6,186 bases of DNA from Burkholderiaceae bacterium (lineage in GTDB: Bacteria; Pseudomonadota; Gammaproteobacteria; Burkholderiales; Burkholderiaceae). Under the pieces are notes generated by a model, which had not been told where the DNA came from, made no database searches, and worked only from the letters and a program-made list of their open reading frames with translations. The translations under genes were made by a program, and so were the position numbers. This document shows positions 1 through 5,955 of this stretch, in pieces; within the stretch, counting starts at the first letter, position 1; the number at the start of each line of letters is the position of its first letter. The stretch spans positions 1-6,186 of the forward strand of contig JAKONL010000333.1 in assembly GCA_022701965.1 (NCBI GenBank). Direction: 5' to 3'.

Positions 1-351
1 GCCGCCTCGCCCGAGCAGTCCGAGCGCCTTGCCGTCCTGCAGGGCGTGATCGAACGGAAGCTCGACGAGCTCGGCCGGGTCGTCGTGATCCGGCGCGAAG
101 CGGGCTTCGCGGAAGCCGCCAAGGCAATCGCCAACGACGAGGGCAAGGGTCTGATGGACGACGTCCGGGACGAGATCCGCCGGATCGAGCATGCCGAGCG
201 CGACCGGCTGGCGCTGCTCCAGCGCGAGGCCCAGGCCAGCGAGCGCAACCTGCTGAACGTCGGGATGATCGTCGCGGGCCTGTCGGTCACGGTGCGCCTG
301 AGCCTCGCGCTGCTGCTCGCCCGCTTGCGCCGCCGTCGCGCACGCTCCTGA
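1..351 (+). CDS. CHASE3-like sensor-domain protein, C-terminal part (5' end outside window)
   Basis: The reading frame is open from base 1 and ends at a TGA at 349-351, giving 116 visible residues; the true start lies upstream of the window. The visible part is a long charged helix with the pattern I associate with the end of CHASE3 extracellular sensor domains: a GKGLMDDVRDEIRRIEHAE block at about residues 48-66, followed by more acidic and basic helix. A hydrophobic stretch follows at about residues 84-108, carrying an arginine near its middle (about residue 99), then an RRRRARS tail that fits a cytoplasmic positive-inside anchor. In sensor kinases and chemotaxis receptors a CHASE3 domain is followed by HAMP, PAS, kinase or signalling domains. 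Here the protein ends at once, and the next gene, on the other strand, ends 21 bp away. It could be a stand-alone membrane CHASE3 protein or the remnant of a longer receptor. The family call rests on pattern recognition only; no ligand can be named. Confidence 0.6.
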   Translation, partial: AASPEQSERLAVLQGVIERKLDELGRVVVIRREAGFAEAAKAIANDEGKGLMDDVRDEIRRIEHAERDRLALLQREAQASERNLLNVGMIVAGLSVTVRLSLALLLARLRRRRARS

Positions 352-358
352 ACGACGG

Positions 359-380
359 GCCGGTCGACTCCGCTACCGGC
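359..380. terminator. Weak inverted repeat between convergent genes
   Basis: GCCGGT at 359-364 and ACCGGC at 375-380 can form a 6-bp stem with a 10-nt loop. It sits in the 21-bp gap between two convergent genes and overlaps the stop codon of the ankyrin gene. There is no T-run on either side, so it does not meet the usual form of an intrinsic terminator. In a GC-rich genome such a repeat can arise by chance. It is listed because it is the only hairpin I see at the end of the operon. Confidence 0.2.
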
Positions 381-1005
381 GTGCGGTAAGCAGTTCGACC
401 GCGTCGGGACGGTTCCCGCGCTGGGCGAAATCCAGCGCAGTCATGCCCTGCTGGTTCTTCATCGCGGTGTCGGCGCCCTCGTCGAGCAGCAGCTTCACGC
501 TCGCGGTCGTTCCGTACATCGCCGCCATCATCAGTGGCGTGGTGCCGTTGGGCGACTGCGCGTCGATGAAGGCGTACTTGTCGAGCAGCAGCTTCATGAT
601 CTCGACCTGCCCCGTGCTCGCCGTGGAGCTCGCCGCATAGTGCAGCGGGGTCCAGCCGGGCTTGTTGACATCGGCATCGCGCGCGACCAGCTTCTGGACC
701 AGATCGCGCTGGCCGCGGATCGCGGCGAGCATCAGCGGACTCTCGTCGTTCTCGTTGCGCGCCTCCACATTGGTCTTCGGCGAGGCGAGCAGCACGTCGA
801 TCACGCGCGGCGACGGTTCCCGCAGCGCCAGCAGGAGGCCGGTCTGGCCCTTCTCGTCGCGGGTGTTCGGGTCGAATCCGCGCTGCAGCAGGGTCCTGAC
901 GCCGCCGGCGTTGTCGCTGCGCACGGCGCGGAAGAAGTCGCTGAACGAATCGGCCGAGGCAGAAAAGGACGCGACGACGGCGACGATGCAGAGAAACTTC
1001 TTCAT
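373..1005 (-). CDS. Exported ankyrin-repeat protein
   Basis: The product has 210 residues. The N-terminus is a Sec-type signal peptide: MKK, a hydrophobic core FLCIVAVVASF, and a likely cleavage site after SASA (about residue 18), so the mature protein is expected in the periplasm. The rest is about five to six ankyrin repeats. Clear ones are at about residues 52-82, 85-114 (SPLMLAAIRGQ), 117-150 (GWTPLHYAASS), 153-182 (GTTPLMMAAMYG) and 186-208 (GMTALDFAQRG). The repeat at 117-150 has a short insertion (STASTGQ) and follows a shortened turn after DVNK. Ankyrin repeats bind proteins; no enzyme motif is visible and the partner is unknown. I chose the ATG at 1005 because it overlaps the tatD stop as ATGA and places MKK directly before the hydrophobic core. 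An ATG at 1020 would add MLIPT. No convincing Shine-Dalgarno is seen, so translation is probably coupled to tatD. It is the last gene of the minus-strand operon. Confidence 0.88.
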   Translation of the reverse strand: MKKFLCIVAVVASFSASADSFSDFFRAVRSDNAGGVRTLLQRGFDPNTRDEKGQTGLLLALREPSPRVIDVLLASPKTNVEARNENDESPLMLAAIRGQRDLVQKLVARDADVNKPGWTPLHYAASSTASTGQVEIMKLLLDKYAFIDAQSPNGTTPLMMAAMYGTTASVKLLLDEGADTAMKNQQGMTALDFAQRGNRPDAVELLTARR

Positions 1006-1820
1006 GGTGGGGATGAGCATCGGATGCCTGGGAACAAGGTCTCGAAATTGGCGCTGGTCGCCGCCGCGACCGCTTCGACCGCGATGCCGCGCACCTGGGC
1101 GATCTGGCGCGCCACGAAGGGAACGTAGGCGGGACTGTTGGATTTGCCGCGGTACGGAACCGGCGCGAGGTAGGGACTGTCGGTCTCGATCAGCATGCGG
1201 TCGAGCGGGACGAAAGCCGCCACGTCGCGCAGCTCCTGCGCCTTCTTGAACGTGAGGATGCCGGAGAACGAGATGTGGAACCCGAGGTCCAGCGCGGCCC
1301 GCGCCACCTCCATCGTCTCGGTGAAGCAGTGGAAGACACCGCCCGCCGCGCCGGCGCGGCCGTCCTCGCCCTCCTCCCGCAGGATCGCCAGCGTGTCGGC
1401 CGAGGCCTCGCGCGTGTGGATCACCAGCGGCATCCGCACCTGCTGCGCTGCCCGGATGTGGACCCGGAAGCGGTCGCGCTGCCATTCCATGTCGGCCACG
1501 CTGCGGCCGCCCTTGCGCTCGGCCATCTGGTAGTAGTCGAGGCCGGTCTCGCCGATCGCGACGACCTTCGGCCGCGCCGCGCGCCGGACCAGATCGTCGA
1601 CATCCGGCTCGGCCACGTCCTCGTTGTCCGGATGCACACCGACGCTGGCCCAGAAGTTGTCGAACCGCGCGGCGAGCGACTGCACGGCGTCGAATTCCTC
1701 CAGCGTCGTGCAGATGCACAGTGCGCGGTCGACCTGCGCCTCGGCCATGGCGGTGCGGACCTGGTCGATGTTGTCGACCAGTTCGGGATAGGTGAGATGG
1801 CAGTGGGAGTCGGTGAACAT
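1002..1820 (-). CDS. tatD: TatD family metal-dependent deoxyribonuclease
   Basis: The product has 272 residues, close to the usual 260 or so for TatD. TatD proteins are TIM-barrel metallohydrolases acting as 3'-to-5' exonucleases on DNA and RNA in the cytoplasm, linked to repair of oxidative damage. The metal ligands are all visible: H6 and H8 in DSHCHL, E91 in GETGLDYY, H135 in VIHTRE, H164 in FHCFTE and D214 in ETDSPYLAP. G61, H63 and P64 in VGVHP, and the PYRGKSN segment near residue 222, are also typical. A glycine/alanine-rich stretch at about 150-161 looks like a loosely conserved loop. The start is fixed by the N-terminal DSHCHL motif and the only nearby ATG; no good ribosome binding site precedes it. 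It lies 57 bp after pilZ and overlaps the ankyrin gene by 4 bp. Despite the name, TatD is not needed for Tat export. Paralogues such as YcfH share this fold, so the exact substrate is open. Confidence 0.95.
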   Translation of the reverse strand: MFTDSHCHLTYPELVDNIDQVRTAMAEAQVDRALCICTTLEEFDAVQSLAARFDNFWASVGVHPDNEDVAEPDVDDLVRRAARPKVVAIGETGLDYYQMAERKGGRSVADMEWQRDRFRVHIRAAQQVRMPLVIHTREASADTLAILREEGEDGRAGAAGGVFHCFTETMEVARAALDLGFHISFSGILTFKKAQELRDVAAFVPLDRMLIETDSPYLAPVPYRGKSNSPAYVPFVARQIAQVRGIAVEAVAAATSANFETLFPGIRCSSPP

Positions 1821-1877
1821 CGGTGTGACGCCAACCGTGCGGCGCGATTCGAGAAGTCGGGTCAGGAGATCGGCTGA

Positions 1878-2243
1878 TCAGATGGTCTGCGTGGGCCGGT
1901 CGGAAGCCATCGCGGCGCCCAGCGCCTCCTCGATGCGCGCCTTGAGCTGGCGCGACTTCTCGTCGGCCGGAAAGCGCACGCCGACGCCCGGCGCCCGGCT
2001 GCCTGCCGCCCGCGCCGGCGTGATCCAGGCGACCTTGCCGGCCACCGGATAGCGCTGCGGATCGTCGGGCAGCGTCAGCAGCACGTAGACGTCGTCGCCG
2101 AGCCGGTACTCGCGCGACGTCGGGATGAAGATCCCGCCCTCGGCGAAGAGCGGAATGTAGGCGGCGTAGAGCGCGCCCTTCTCCTTGATCGCCAGCTGGA
2201 TCACGCTGGGACGCGGCGTCGGTGTGGCGGGTGGGGTGTTCAT
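1878..2243 (-). CDS. pilZ: PilZ-domain type IV pilus protein, non-canonical (no c-di-GMP motif)
   Basis: The product has 121 residues, near the length of Pseudomonas PilZ (about 118). The PilZ-fold pattern is clear: VIQLAIKEKGALYAAYIPLF at about 14-33, GGIFIPT at 36-42, the LGDDVYVLLTLPDD strands at 48-61, VAGKVAWITP at 67-76 and PGVGVRFP at 85-92. In c-di-GMP-binding PilZ proteins an RxxxR motif lies before the barrel and a D/NxSxxG motif within it. Here no RxxxR is seen and the second motif is replaced by PLFAEGG, as in the founding PilZ, which does not bind the nucleotide itself. Known members of that group help type IV pilus assembly by contacting the PilB ATPase and FimX, so a cytoplasmic role in twitching motility is the best guess. 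The ATG at 2243 overlaps the holB stop as ATGA, which fixes the start; no separate Shine-Dalgarno is seen. No pilus structural genes occur in the window. Confidence 0.93.
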   Translation of the reverse strand: MNTPPATPTPRPSVIQLAIKEKGALYAAYIPLFAEGGIFIPTSREYRLGDDVYVLLTLPDDPQRYPVAGKVAWITPARAAGSRAPGVGVRFPADEKSRQLKARIEEALGAAMASDRPTQTI

Positions 2244-3253
2244 GGGCGGGCCGACGAGTTTAGAGCGCTTCGGGCCTCGCTGGCCAGCGCCTCCAGCATG
2301 AGCCCGGCGTTGAACGGGTGCTCCGCGGTACGGGCTGTCGCCGCGAGCGATTTCGACCAGCGCGCCAGCGCGATGTGCGAAGGCGGCGGCGGCAGCTCGG
2401 CGGCGGTGAAGAAGCGCGGCTCGGCACCGCTTGCGAGCGCCATCAGGTCGTGGCAGAGCTTCTGCAGCGTGGCGACCGCCTGCGCGGGCGCCTGGTCGGC
2501 GAGCGCCGACGCATCGCCGCGCAGCAGCGCCCCGGGCAGCAGCGACCAGGCCTTGGGTGACGGTCCGCCGCGCGCCATTCGCAACGCGTCGCTCGGACGG
2601 CCGCCGGCCGCGCGCAGCAGCGCGGGCGCGTCCGCAGGCGGAACGTCGTGACCCGCGAGCCACGCCTGCGCCTGCTCGGCGGACGGCCACGGCACGCCAT
2701 AGGCGATGCAGCGGCTGCGGATGGTCGGCAACAGCTGCCACGCGGCTTCGGTCGCCAGCACGAAGCGCACGTCGCCCACCGGCTCCTCCAGCGTCTTGAG
2801 CAGCGCATTGGCGGTGATGGCATTCATGCGTTCGGCCGGGTACACGAGCACGACCTTGCCGCGCCCGCGTGCACTGGTGCGCTGCGCGAAGCCGACCGCC
2901 TCGCGCATCGCCTCGACGCGGATTTCGCGGCTGGCCTTGCGCTTCTTGTCGTCGATGTCGGCCTGCGCCTTCTCGTCGAGCGGCCAGCTCAGCTCCTGCA
3001 TCGCGACTTCGGGCATCAGCACGCACAGGTCGGCGTGCGTGCGCACGTCGATGGCATGGCAGCTGCCGCAGCGACCGCAGGCGCCGTTCGCGGTGGGCTG
3101 CTCGCACAGCCACGCAGTGGCCAGCGCCAGCGCCAGCTCGTACTGGCCGAGACCGGACGGCCCCTGAAGCAACCACGCGTGGCCACGCTGGCGAAGCAGA
3201 TCGGCCAGTGGCGCGGCCAGCCACGGCGAAAGTCCAGCGTGGGCCTGCGTCAC
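2240..3253 (-). CDS. holB: DNA polymerase III subunit delta-prime (clamp loader)
   Basis: The product has 337 residues starting at a GTG. Delta-prime is the stator of the clamp-loader complex that opens the sliding clamp and places it on primed DNA. Visible parts are an AAA+ fold whose P-loop reads [10 protein letters not shown] (31-40), with glutamine (Q37) instead of the catalytic lysine, as expected for a subunit that does not hydrolyse ATP. A four-cysteine zinc module follows: C50, C59, C62 and C65. Further along are a degenerate Walker B segment near 134-139, [11 protein letters not shown] at 148-158, a sensor-1-like FVLATEA at 164-170 and the SRC arginine-finger motif at 180-182. The C-terminal third is poorly conserved, as is usual. 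I chose the GTG at 3253 because it overlaps the tmk stop as GTGA and has a Shine-Dalgarno-like GAGAGGGGG 5 nt upstream. An ATG further upstream at 3475 would overlap tmk by over 200 bp with an arginine-rich, non-family N-terminus. Confidence 0.94.
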   Translation of the reverse strand: MTQAHAGLSPWLAAPLADLLRQRGHAWLLQGPSGLGQYELALALATAWLCEQPTANGACGRCGSCHAIDVRTHADLCVLMPEVAMQELSWPLDEKAQADIDDKKRKASREIRVEAMREAVGFAQRTSARGRGKVVLVYPAERMNAITANALLKTLEEPVGDVRFVLATEAAWQLLPTIRSRCIAYGVPWPSAEQAQAWLAGHDVPPADAPALLRAAGGRPSDALRMARGGPSPKAWSLLPGALLRGDASALADQAPAQAVATLQKLCHDLMALASGAEPRFFTAAELPPPPSHIALARWSKSLAATARTAEHPFNAGLMLEALASEARSALNSSARP

Positions 3254-3885
3254 GCGATCCCCCTCTCGCGAAGCACCGAAATGACCTGCCGCCAGACCTC
3301 CTCGCGCGGCCGGTTGGCATCGATCCGGGCGAAGCGCGCGGCGGCGGCCCGGGCGCGAGCGGCATAGCCCGAGTCGACGCGCCTGAAGAAGTCGAGCGGC
3401 TGCGCCTCGAAGCGGTCGGGCAGCCGCGCGCCGGCGAGGCGCTCCGCCGCGACCTCCGGCGGCAAGGCGAACCACAGCGTGAGATCAGGCTGCAGCAGGT
3501 CTTCCGTTCCGTCCCGGGCCTGCACCCAGCGCTCCAGCGTCGCGAGCACGTCCGGATCGAAACCTCGTCCGGCGCCCTGGTAGGCGAAGGTCGCATCGGT
3601 GAAGCGGTCGCACAGGACGACTTCACCCCGTGCGAGCGCCGGCGCGACGACCCGGGCGACGTGGTCGCGCCGTGCCGCGAACACCAGCAGCGACTCGGTC
3701 AGCGGATCCATCGCGTCGTTCAGGATCAGGCCGCGCAGCGTCTCCGCGAGCGGCGTGCCGCCGGGCTCGCGCGTTCGCGTCACCGTGCGTCCGACACTGC
3801 GCAGGCACACTTCCAGCGCGTCGAGATGGCTCGACTTGCCGGCACCGTCGATGCCTTCGAGCGTGATGAAGAGTGCTTGGGACAT
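3250..3885 (-). CDS. tmk: Thymidylate kinase (dTMP kinase)
   Basis: The product has 211 residues, against about 213 in E. coli. It phosphorylates dTMP to dTDP with ATP, an essential cytoplasmic step in dTTP supply. Visible motifs are the P-loop [10 protein letters not shown] (10-19), the dTMP-site TREPGGT (38-44), the catalytic-region DRF followed by [13 protein letters not shown] (93-108), and a lid segment with R154 and R158 before [10 protein letters not shown] (165-174). I chose the ATG at 3885 because it places [11 protein letters not shown] where the family normally starts and leaves a 4-nt gap after the mltG stop. A GTG at 3900 would add five residues (VDRKA) and overlap mltG by 11 bp; it cannot be excluded. 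No strong Shine-Dalgarno precedes either one. The stop overlaps the holB start by 4 bp, so kinase and clamp-loader subunit are probably made by coupled translation. Confidence 0.95.
   Translation of the reverse strand: MSQALFITLEGIDGAGKSSHLDALEVCLRSVGRTVTRTREPGGTPLAETLRGLILNDAMDPLTESLLVFAARRDHVARVVAPALARGEVVLCDRFTDATFAYQGAGRGFDPDVLATLERWVQARDGTEDLLQPDLTLWFALPPEVAAERLAGARLPDRFEAQPLDFFRRVDSGYAARARAAAARFARIDANRPREEVWRQVISVLRERGIA
3259..3267 (-). promoter_or_regulatory. Ribosome binding site of holB
   Basis: Read on the minus strand this is GAGAGGGGG, ending 5 nt before the GTG at 3253-3251. It lies inside the 3' end of tmk. It supports the GTG as start rather than the long upstream extension, and it is among the few recognisable Shine-Dalgarno sequences in this operon. 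Confidence 0.55.
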
Positions 3886-3889
3886 GGCT

Positions 3890-4909
3890 TTACGGTCCAC
3901 CGGGCGGCTTGGTTTCGACCCCGCGCTGGTAGCGGTTCACCGCGCGGTTGTGCTCGTCGAGCGATGGACTGAACTGGCTGCTGCCGTCGCCACGCGCGAC
4001 GAAGTAGAGCGCCTTGCTGGAGGCCGGCCGCACGGCGGCGAGCAACGCGGCCTGGCCGGGCATGGCGATCGGCGTGGGTGGCAGGCCGCGGCGCGTATAG
4101 GTATTCCAGGGCGTGTCGGCCTGCAGGTCCTTCTTGCGCAGGTTGCCGTCGAAGGTCGTGCCGAGTCCGTAGATCACCGTCGGATCGGTCTGCAGCGGCA
4201 TTCCGATGCGCAGGCGATTCGCGAAGACGGCAGCGACTTCCGGGCGATCCTTGGCCTGGCCTGTCTCCTTCTCGACAATGCTTGCGAGAACCAGTGCCTC
4301 GTCGGCCGTCTTCAGCGGCAGGTCGCTGGCGCGCGCGGCCCAGGCTGCCTCGAGCTTCCGGTCCATCGCCCGCATGGCGCGCTGCAGCAGCGCGACGTCG
4401 GTCGATCCCTTGGAGTAGGTGTAGGTATCGGGAAAGAACCGGCCTTCGGGATGCAGTCCCGATTTGCCCAGACGTGCCATCAGCGCCTCGTCGCTCTCGC
4501 CGATCGTCTCGGGCTTGAGCTGCTCGGCCTTGGCGAGCGCCGCGCGCACCTGGCGGAAGTTCCAGCCCTCGACCAGCACGACGCTGCGCGTGGCCTCCTC
4601 GCCACGGACCAGCGTGTTGAGCAGGGTGCGCGGGGTCACGCCGCGCTCGAGCTCGTAGCTGCCGGCGCGGATCTGCCGGTCCTGGCCGGAGAAACGGAAC
4701 CACGCGTAGAGCAGCCTCGGCTCGATCCGCGTGCCGGTCGCCGCGACGGCCTCGGCCACGCCGCGCGGCGTGGTGCCGGGCTCGACCGAGAGATCGACCG
4801 TCGGCGCGGGCAGGTCGAGCGGCCGATGCAGCCACCACAGGCCCCAGGCGCCCGCCCCCAGTGCGGCGAGCGCGGCGAGCAGGAAGACGGTGAGCAGGAG
4901 ACGTCGCAA
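3890..4909 (-). CDS. mltG: Endolytic peptidoglycan transglycosylase MltG
   Basis: The product has 339 residues, matching the family (formerly YceG). MltG is an inner-membrane lytic transglycosylase that cleaves nascent glycan strands and helps set their length. The N-terminus MRR plus a hydrophobic helix at about 4-26 is the single membrane anchor, leaving the rest in the periplasm. A LysM-like region follows at about 38-90 ([14 protein letters not shown]). Signature blocks of the catalytic domain are [11 protein letters not shown] (155-165), ASIVEKET (209-216) with catalytic glutamate E213, [10 protein letters not shown] (239-248), and [17 protein letters not shown] (269-285). The start is a TTG at 4909: an in-frame TAA lies at 4918-4916, no ATG or GTG occurs before the membrane helix, and TTG gives a normal MRRLLL anchor. 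No Shine-Dalgarno is visible. It is the first gene of the operon and diverges from ygfZ. The short C-terminal tail (VETKPPGGP) is unremarkable. Confidence 0.95.
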   Translation of the reverse strand: MRRLLLTVFLLAALAALGAGAWGLWWLHRPLDLPAPTVDLSVEPGTTPRGVAEAVAATGTRIEPRLLYAWFRFSGQDRQIRAGSYELERGVTPRTLLNTLVRGEEATRSVVLVEGWNFRQVRAALAKAEQLKPETIGESDEALMARLGKSGLHPEGRFFPDTYTYSKGSTDVALLQRAMRAMDRKLEAAWAARASDLPLKTADEALVLASIVEKETGQAKDRPEVAAVFANRLRIGMPLQTDPTVIYGLGTTFDGNLRKKDLQADTPWNTYTRRGLPPTPIAMPGQAALLAAVRPASSKALYFVARGDGSSQFSPSLDEHNRAVNRYQRGVETKPPGGP

Positions 4910-4992
4910 GGGAGCTTAGGAAGGTCTGGAAGGAGGCGGGAACCGTTGGCCCTGCGGGCCGAGCGGATGGGGTCGGCCATGATAATTCAGGC
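4910..4992. promoter_or_regulatory. Divergent mltG/ygfZ promoter region
   Basis: This 83-bp gap is the only place where both transcription units can start, unless mltG is read from elsewhere. Its one AT-rich patch (4979-4987) gives GATAAT on the plus strand (4981-4986) and TATCAT on the minus strand (4984-4979), each one mismatch from the -10 consensus TATAAT. No convincing -35 hexamer is seen at 16-18 bp for either. A small perfect hairpin, GGCCC-TGC-GGGCC, occupies 4948-4960. The region is an inferred promoter; the individual boxes are weak. Confidence 0.4.
4930..4936 (+). promoter_or_regulatory. Strong Shine-Dalgarno sequence upstream of ygfZ, not at its start
   Basis: AAGGAGG here matches the anti-Shine-Dalgarno consensus, but it lies 56 nt before the ygfZ ATG, too far to serve it directly. 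It is 9 nt before a TTG at 4946 that opens a short frame ending on the ygfZ start. It may be chance in a purine-rich stretch. Confidence 0.3.
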
Positions 4993-4996
4993 ATGA
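4946..4996 (+). CDS. Possible 16-residue leader ORF coupled to ygfZ
   Basis: A TTG at 4946 opens a frame reading MALRAERMGSAMIIQA and ending at a TGA (4994-4996) that overlaps the ygfZ ATG as ATGA. The TTG follows an AAGGAGG at 9-nt spacing, while ygfZ has only a poorly spaced AGG two bases before its own ATG. The layout would allow translational coupling of ygfZ to a leader peptide. In-frame ATGs at 4967 and 4979 are alternative starts without a Shine-Dalgarno. The peptide has no run of a single amino acid that would suggest attenuation. This requires transcription to begin upstream of about 4930, which the sequence does not prove. Confidence 0.2.
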   Translation: MALRAERMGSAMIIQA

Positions 4997-5937
4997 ATCC
5001 AGTCGTCCTTCATGGTGTCGCCCCGCTCGCGAACCTCGGCGTGATCCGCGCCGACGGCCCCGATGCGGCCAGTTTCCTGCACGGCCAGCTCACGCAGGAC
5101 ATCGTGCTCCTCACGGCCACCGAGGCGCGGCTCGCCGCGCTCTGCACCGCCAAGGGCCGGATGCTCGCCAGCTTCGTCGCCGTACGGCCCTCGCCCGAGC
5201 GCGTGCTGTTGCTCGTGAGCGCCGACATCCTCGCGCAGACGCTCAAGCGCCTGTCGATGTTCGTGCTGCGCGCCAAGGTCAAGCTGACGGACGCGACGGC
5301 GGACTACGCGCTCTACGGCCTGGCGGGCGACGCGGTCGCCGCGAACGGTGCCGATCCGGAGGCCGGACCCGGCACGCGCCGATGCCTCGCGGCACCCGGT
5401 TCAGACGAGTCCGACGCCGGCGTCGTCGCGCTGTATCCGGCCGACGGCGTGCCCCGCGCCCTCTGGATCGGGCCCGTGGCGGGGCCCGCGCCGTCCGGCG
5501 AACCGCTCGATCCCTCGACCTGGGCCTGGAGCGAAGTACGCAGCGGCGTCGCGACGGTCACGCTGCCGACGGTTGAAGCCTTTGTGCCGCAGATGCTCAA
5601 CTACGAGTCTGTCGGTGGCGTCAACTTCAAGAAAGGCTGCTATCCGGGCCAGGAAGTGGTTGCGCGTAGCCAGTTCCGGGGCACCTTGAAGCGCCGCACC
5701 TACCTGGTCGGCGCCGATGCGTCTTTGGCGGCCGGCCAGGAAGTGTTTGCCGGCGACGACGCCGAGCAGCCGGTCGGCACCGTCGTGCAGGCGGCGGCGG
5801 CGCCGGAGGGCGGCTGGTCGGCGCTGGTATCGCTGCAGGTATCCGCACCCGGGACCGGTGGACTGCGCGCCGGCTCCGCGACCGGCCCGGCCTTGCGCGT
5901 CGAGCCTCTGCCCTACGTGCTTCGCGACGACATCTGA
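4993..5937 (+). CDS. ygfZ: Folate-binding iron-sulfur cluster protein YgfZ
   Basis: The product has 314 residues (E. coli about 326). YgfZ belongs to the aminomethyltransferase (GcvT)-like fold, binds tetrahydrofolate and helps make or repair iron-sulfur clusters of certain enzymes, notably MiaB, under oxidative stress. The signature is near the C-terminal third: VNFKKGCYPGQEVVARSQFRG at about 210-230, with the key cysteine C216 inside KGCYPGQE. The N-terminal part (GADGPD-like RADGPDAASFLHGQLTQDI at 19-37, CTAKGRMLASF at 51-61) matches the GcvT-type fold. The middle (about 118-172) is rich in glycine, alanine and proline and looks poorly conserved. A C-terminal barrel ends in PLPYVLRDDI. The ATG at 4993 suits the family N-terminus, LHGVAPLANLGVIRADG. 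There is no well-placed Shine-Dalgarno. It is transcribed away from mltG and converges on the GNAT gene with an 18-bp gap. Confidence 0.93.
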   Translation: MNPVVLHGVAPLANLGVIRADGPDAASFLHGQLTQDIVLLTATEARLAALCTAKGRMLASFVAVRPSPERVLLLVSADILAQTLKRLSMFVLRAKVKLTDATADYALYGLAGDAVAANGADPEAGPGTRRCLAAPGSDESDAGVVALYPADGVPRALWIGPVAGPAPSGEPLDPSTWAWSEVRSGVATVTLPTVEAFVPQMLNYESVGGVNFKKGCYPGQEVVARSQFRGTLKRRTYLVGADASLAAGQEVFAGDDAEQPVGTVVQAAAAPEGGWSALVSLQVSAPGTGGLRAGSATGPALRVEPLPYVLRDDI

Positions 5938-5955
5938 GCGTCCGGTCCGTCGACG

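Noticed and set aside
373..1719. Minus-strand frame of 448 codons that would give the ankyrin protein a long N-terminal extension
   Set aside because: The extension is an out-of-frame reading of tatD, and the signal peptide would be internal. The ATG at 1005 fits better.
1821..1877. 57-bp gap between pilZ and tatD as an internal promoter
   Set aside because: I see no -10 or -35 pair and no stable hairpin; the gap is short and both genes run the same way.
2506..2532. GC-rich repetitive stretch with GCAGCAGCGCC-like words
   Set aside because: It is within holB and reflects alanine and leucine codons, not a DNA repeat with constant units.
2240..3475. Longer holB form starting at an ATG at 3475
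   Set aside because: It would overlap tmk by over 200 bp with an arginine-rich stretch not found in delta-prime proteins; the GTG at 3253 has a Shine-Dalgarno-like sequence and GTGA overlap.
1878..3626. Minus-strand open frame of 582 codons that would fuse an arginine-rich region to PilZ
   Set aside because: The first 460 or so residues are the wrong frame of tmk and holB. PilZ has its own ATG overlapping the holB stop, and holB is intact in its own frame.
3599..4996. Plus-strand open frame of 465 codons antisense to mltG and tmk
   Set aside because: It lies opposite two well-identified genes, has no family motif and is rich in Arg, Gly and Ala, as expected of a shadow frame in GC-rich DNA. 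Only its last 17 codons were kept, as a low-confidence leader ORF.
5938..5955. CGTCGACG palindrome between the convergent ygfZ and GNAT genes, with GTCGAC also present in the other convergent gap (363-368)
   Set aside because: The palindrome has no loop or T-run, so it is no terminator, and short GC-rich palindromes are expected by chance here.
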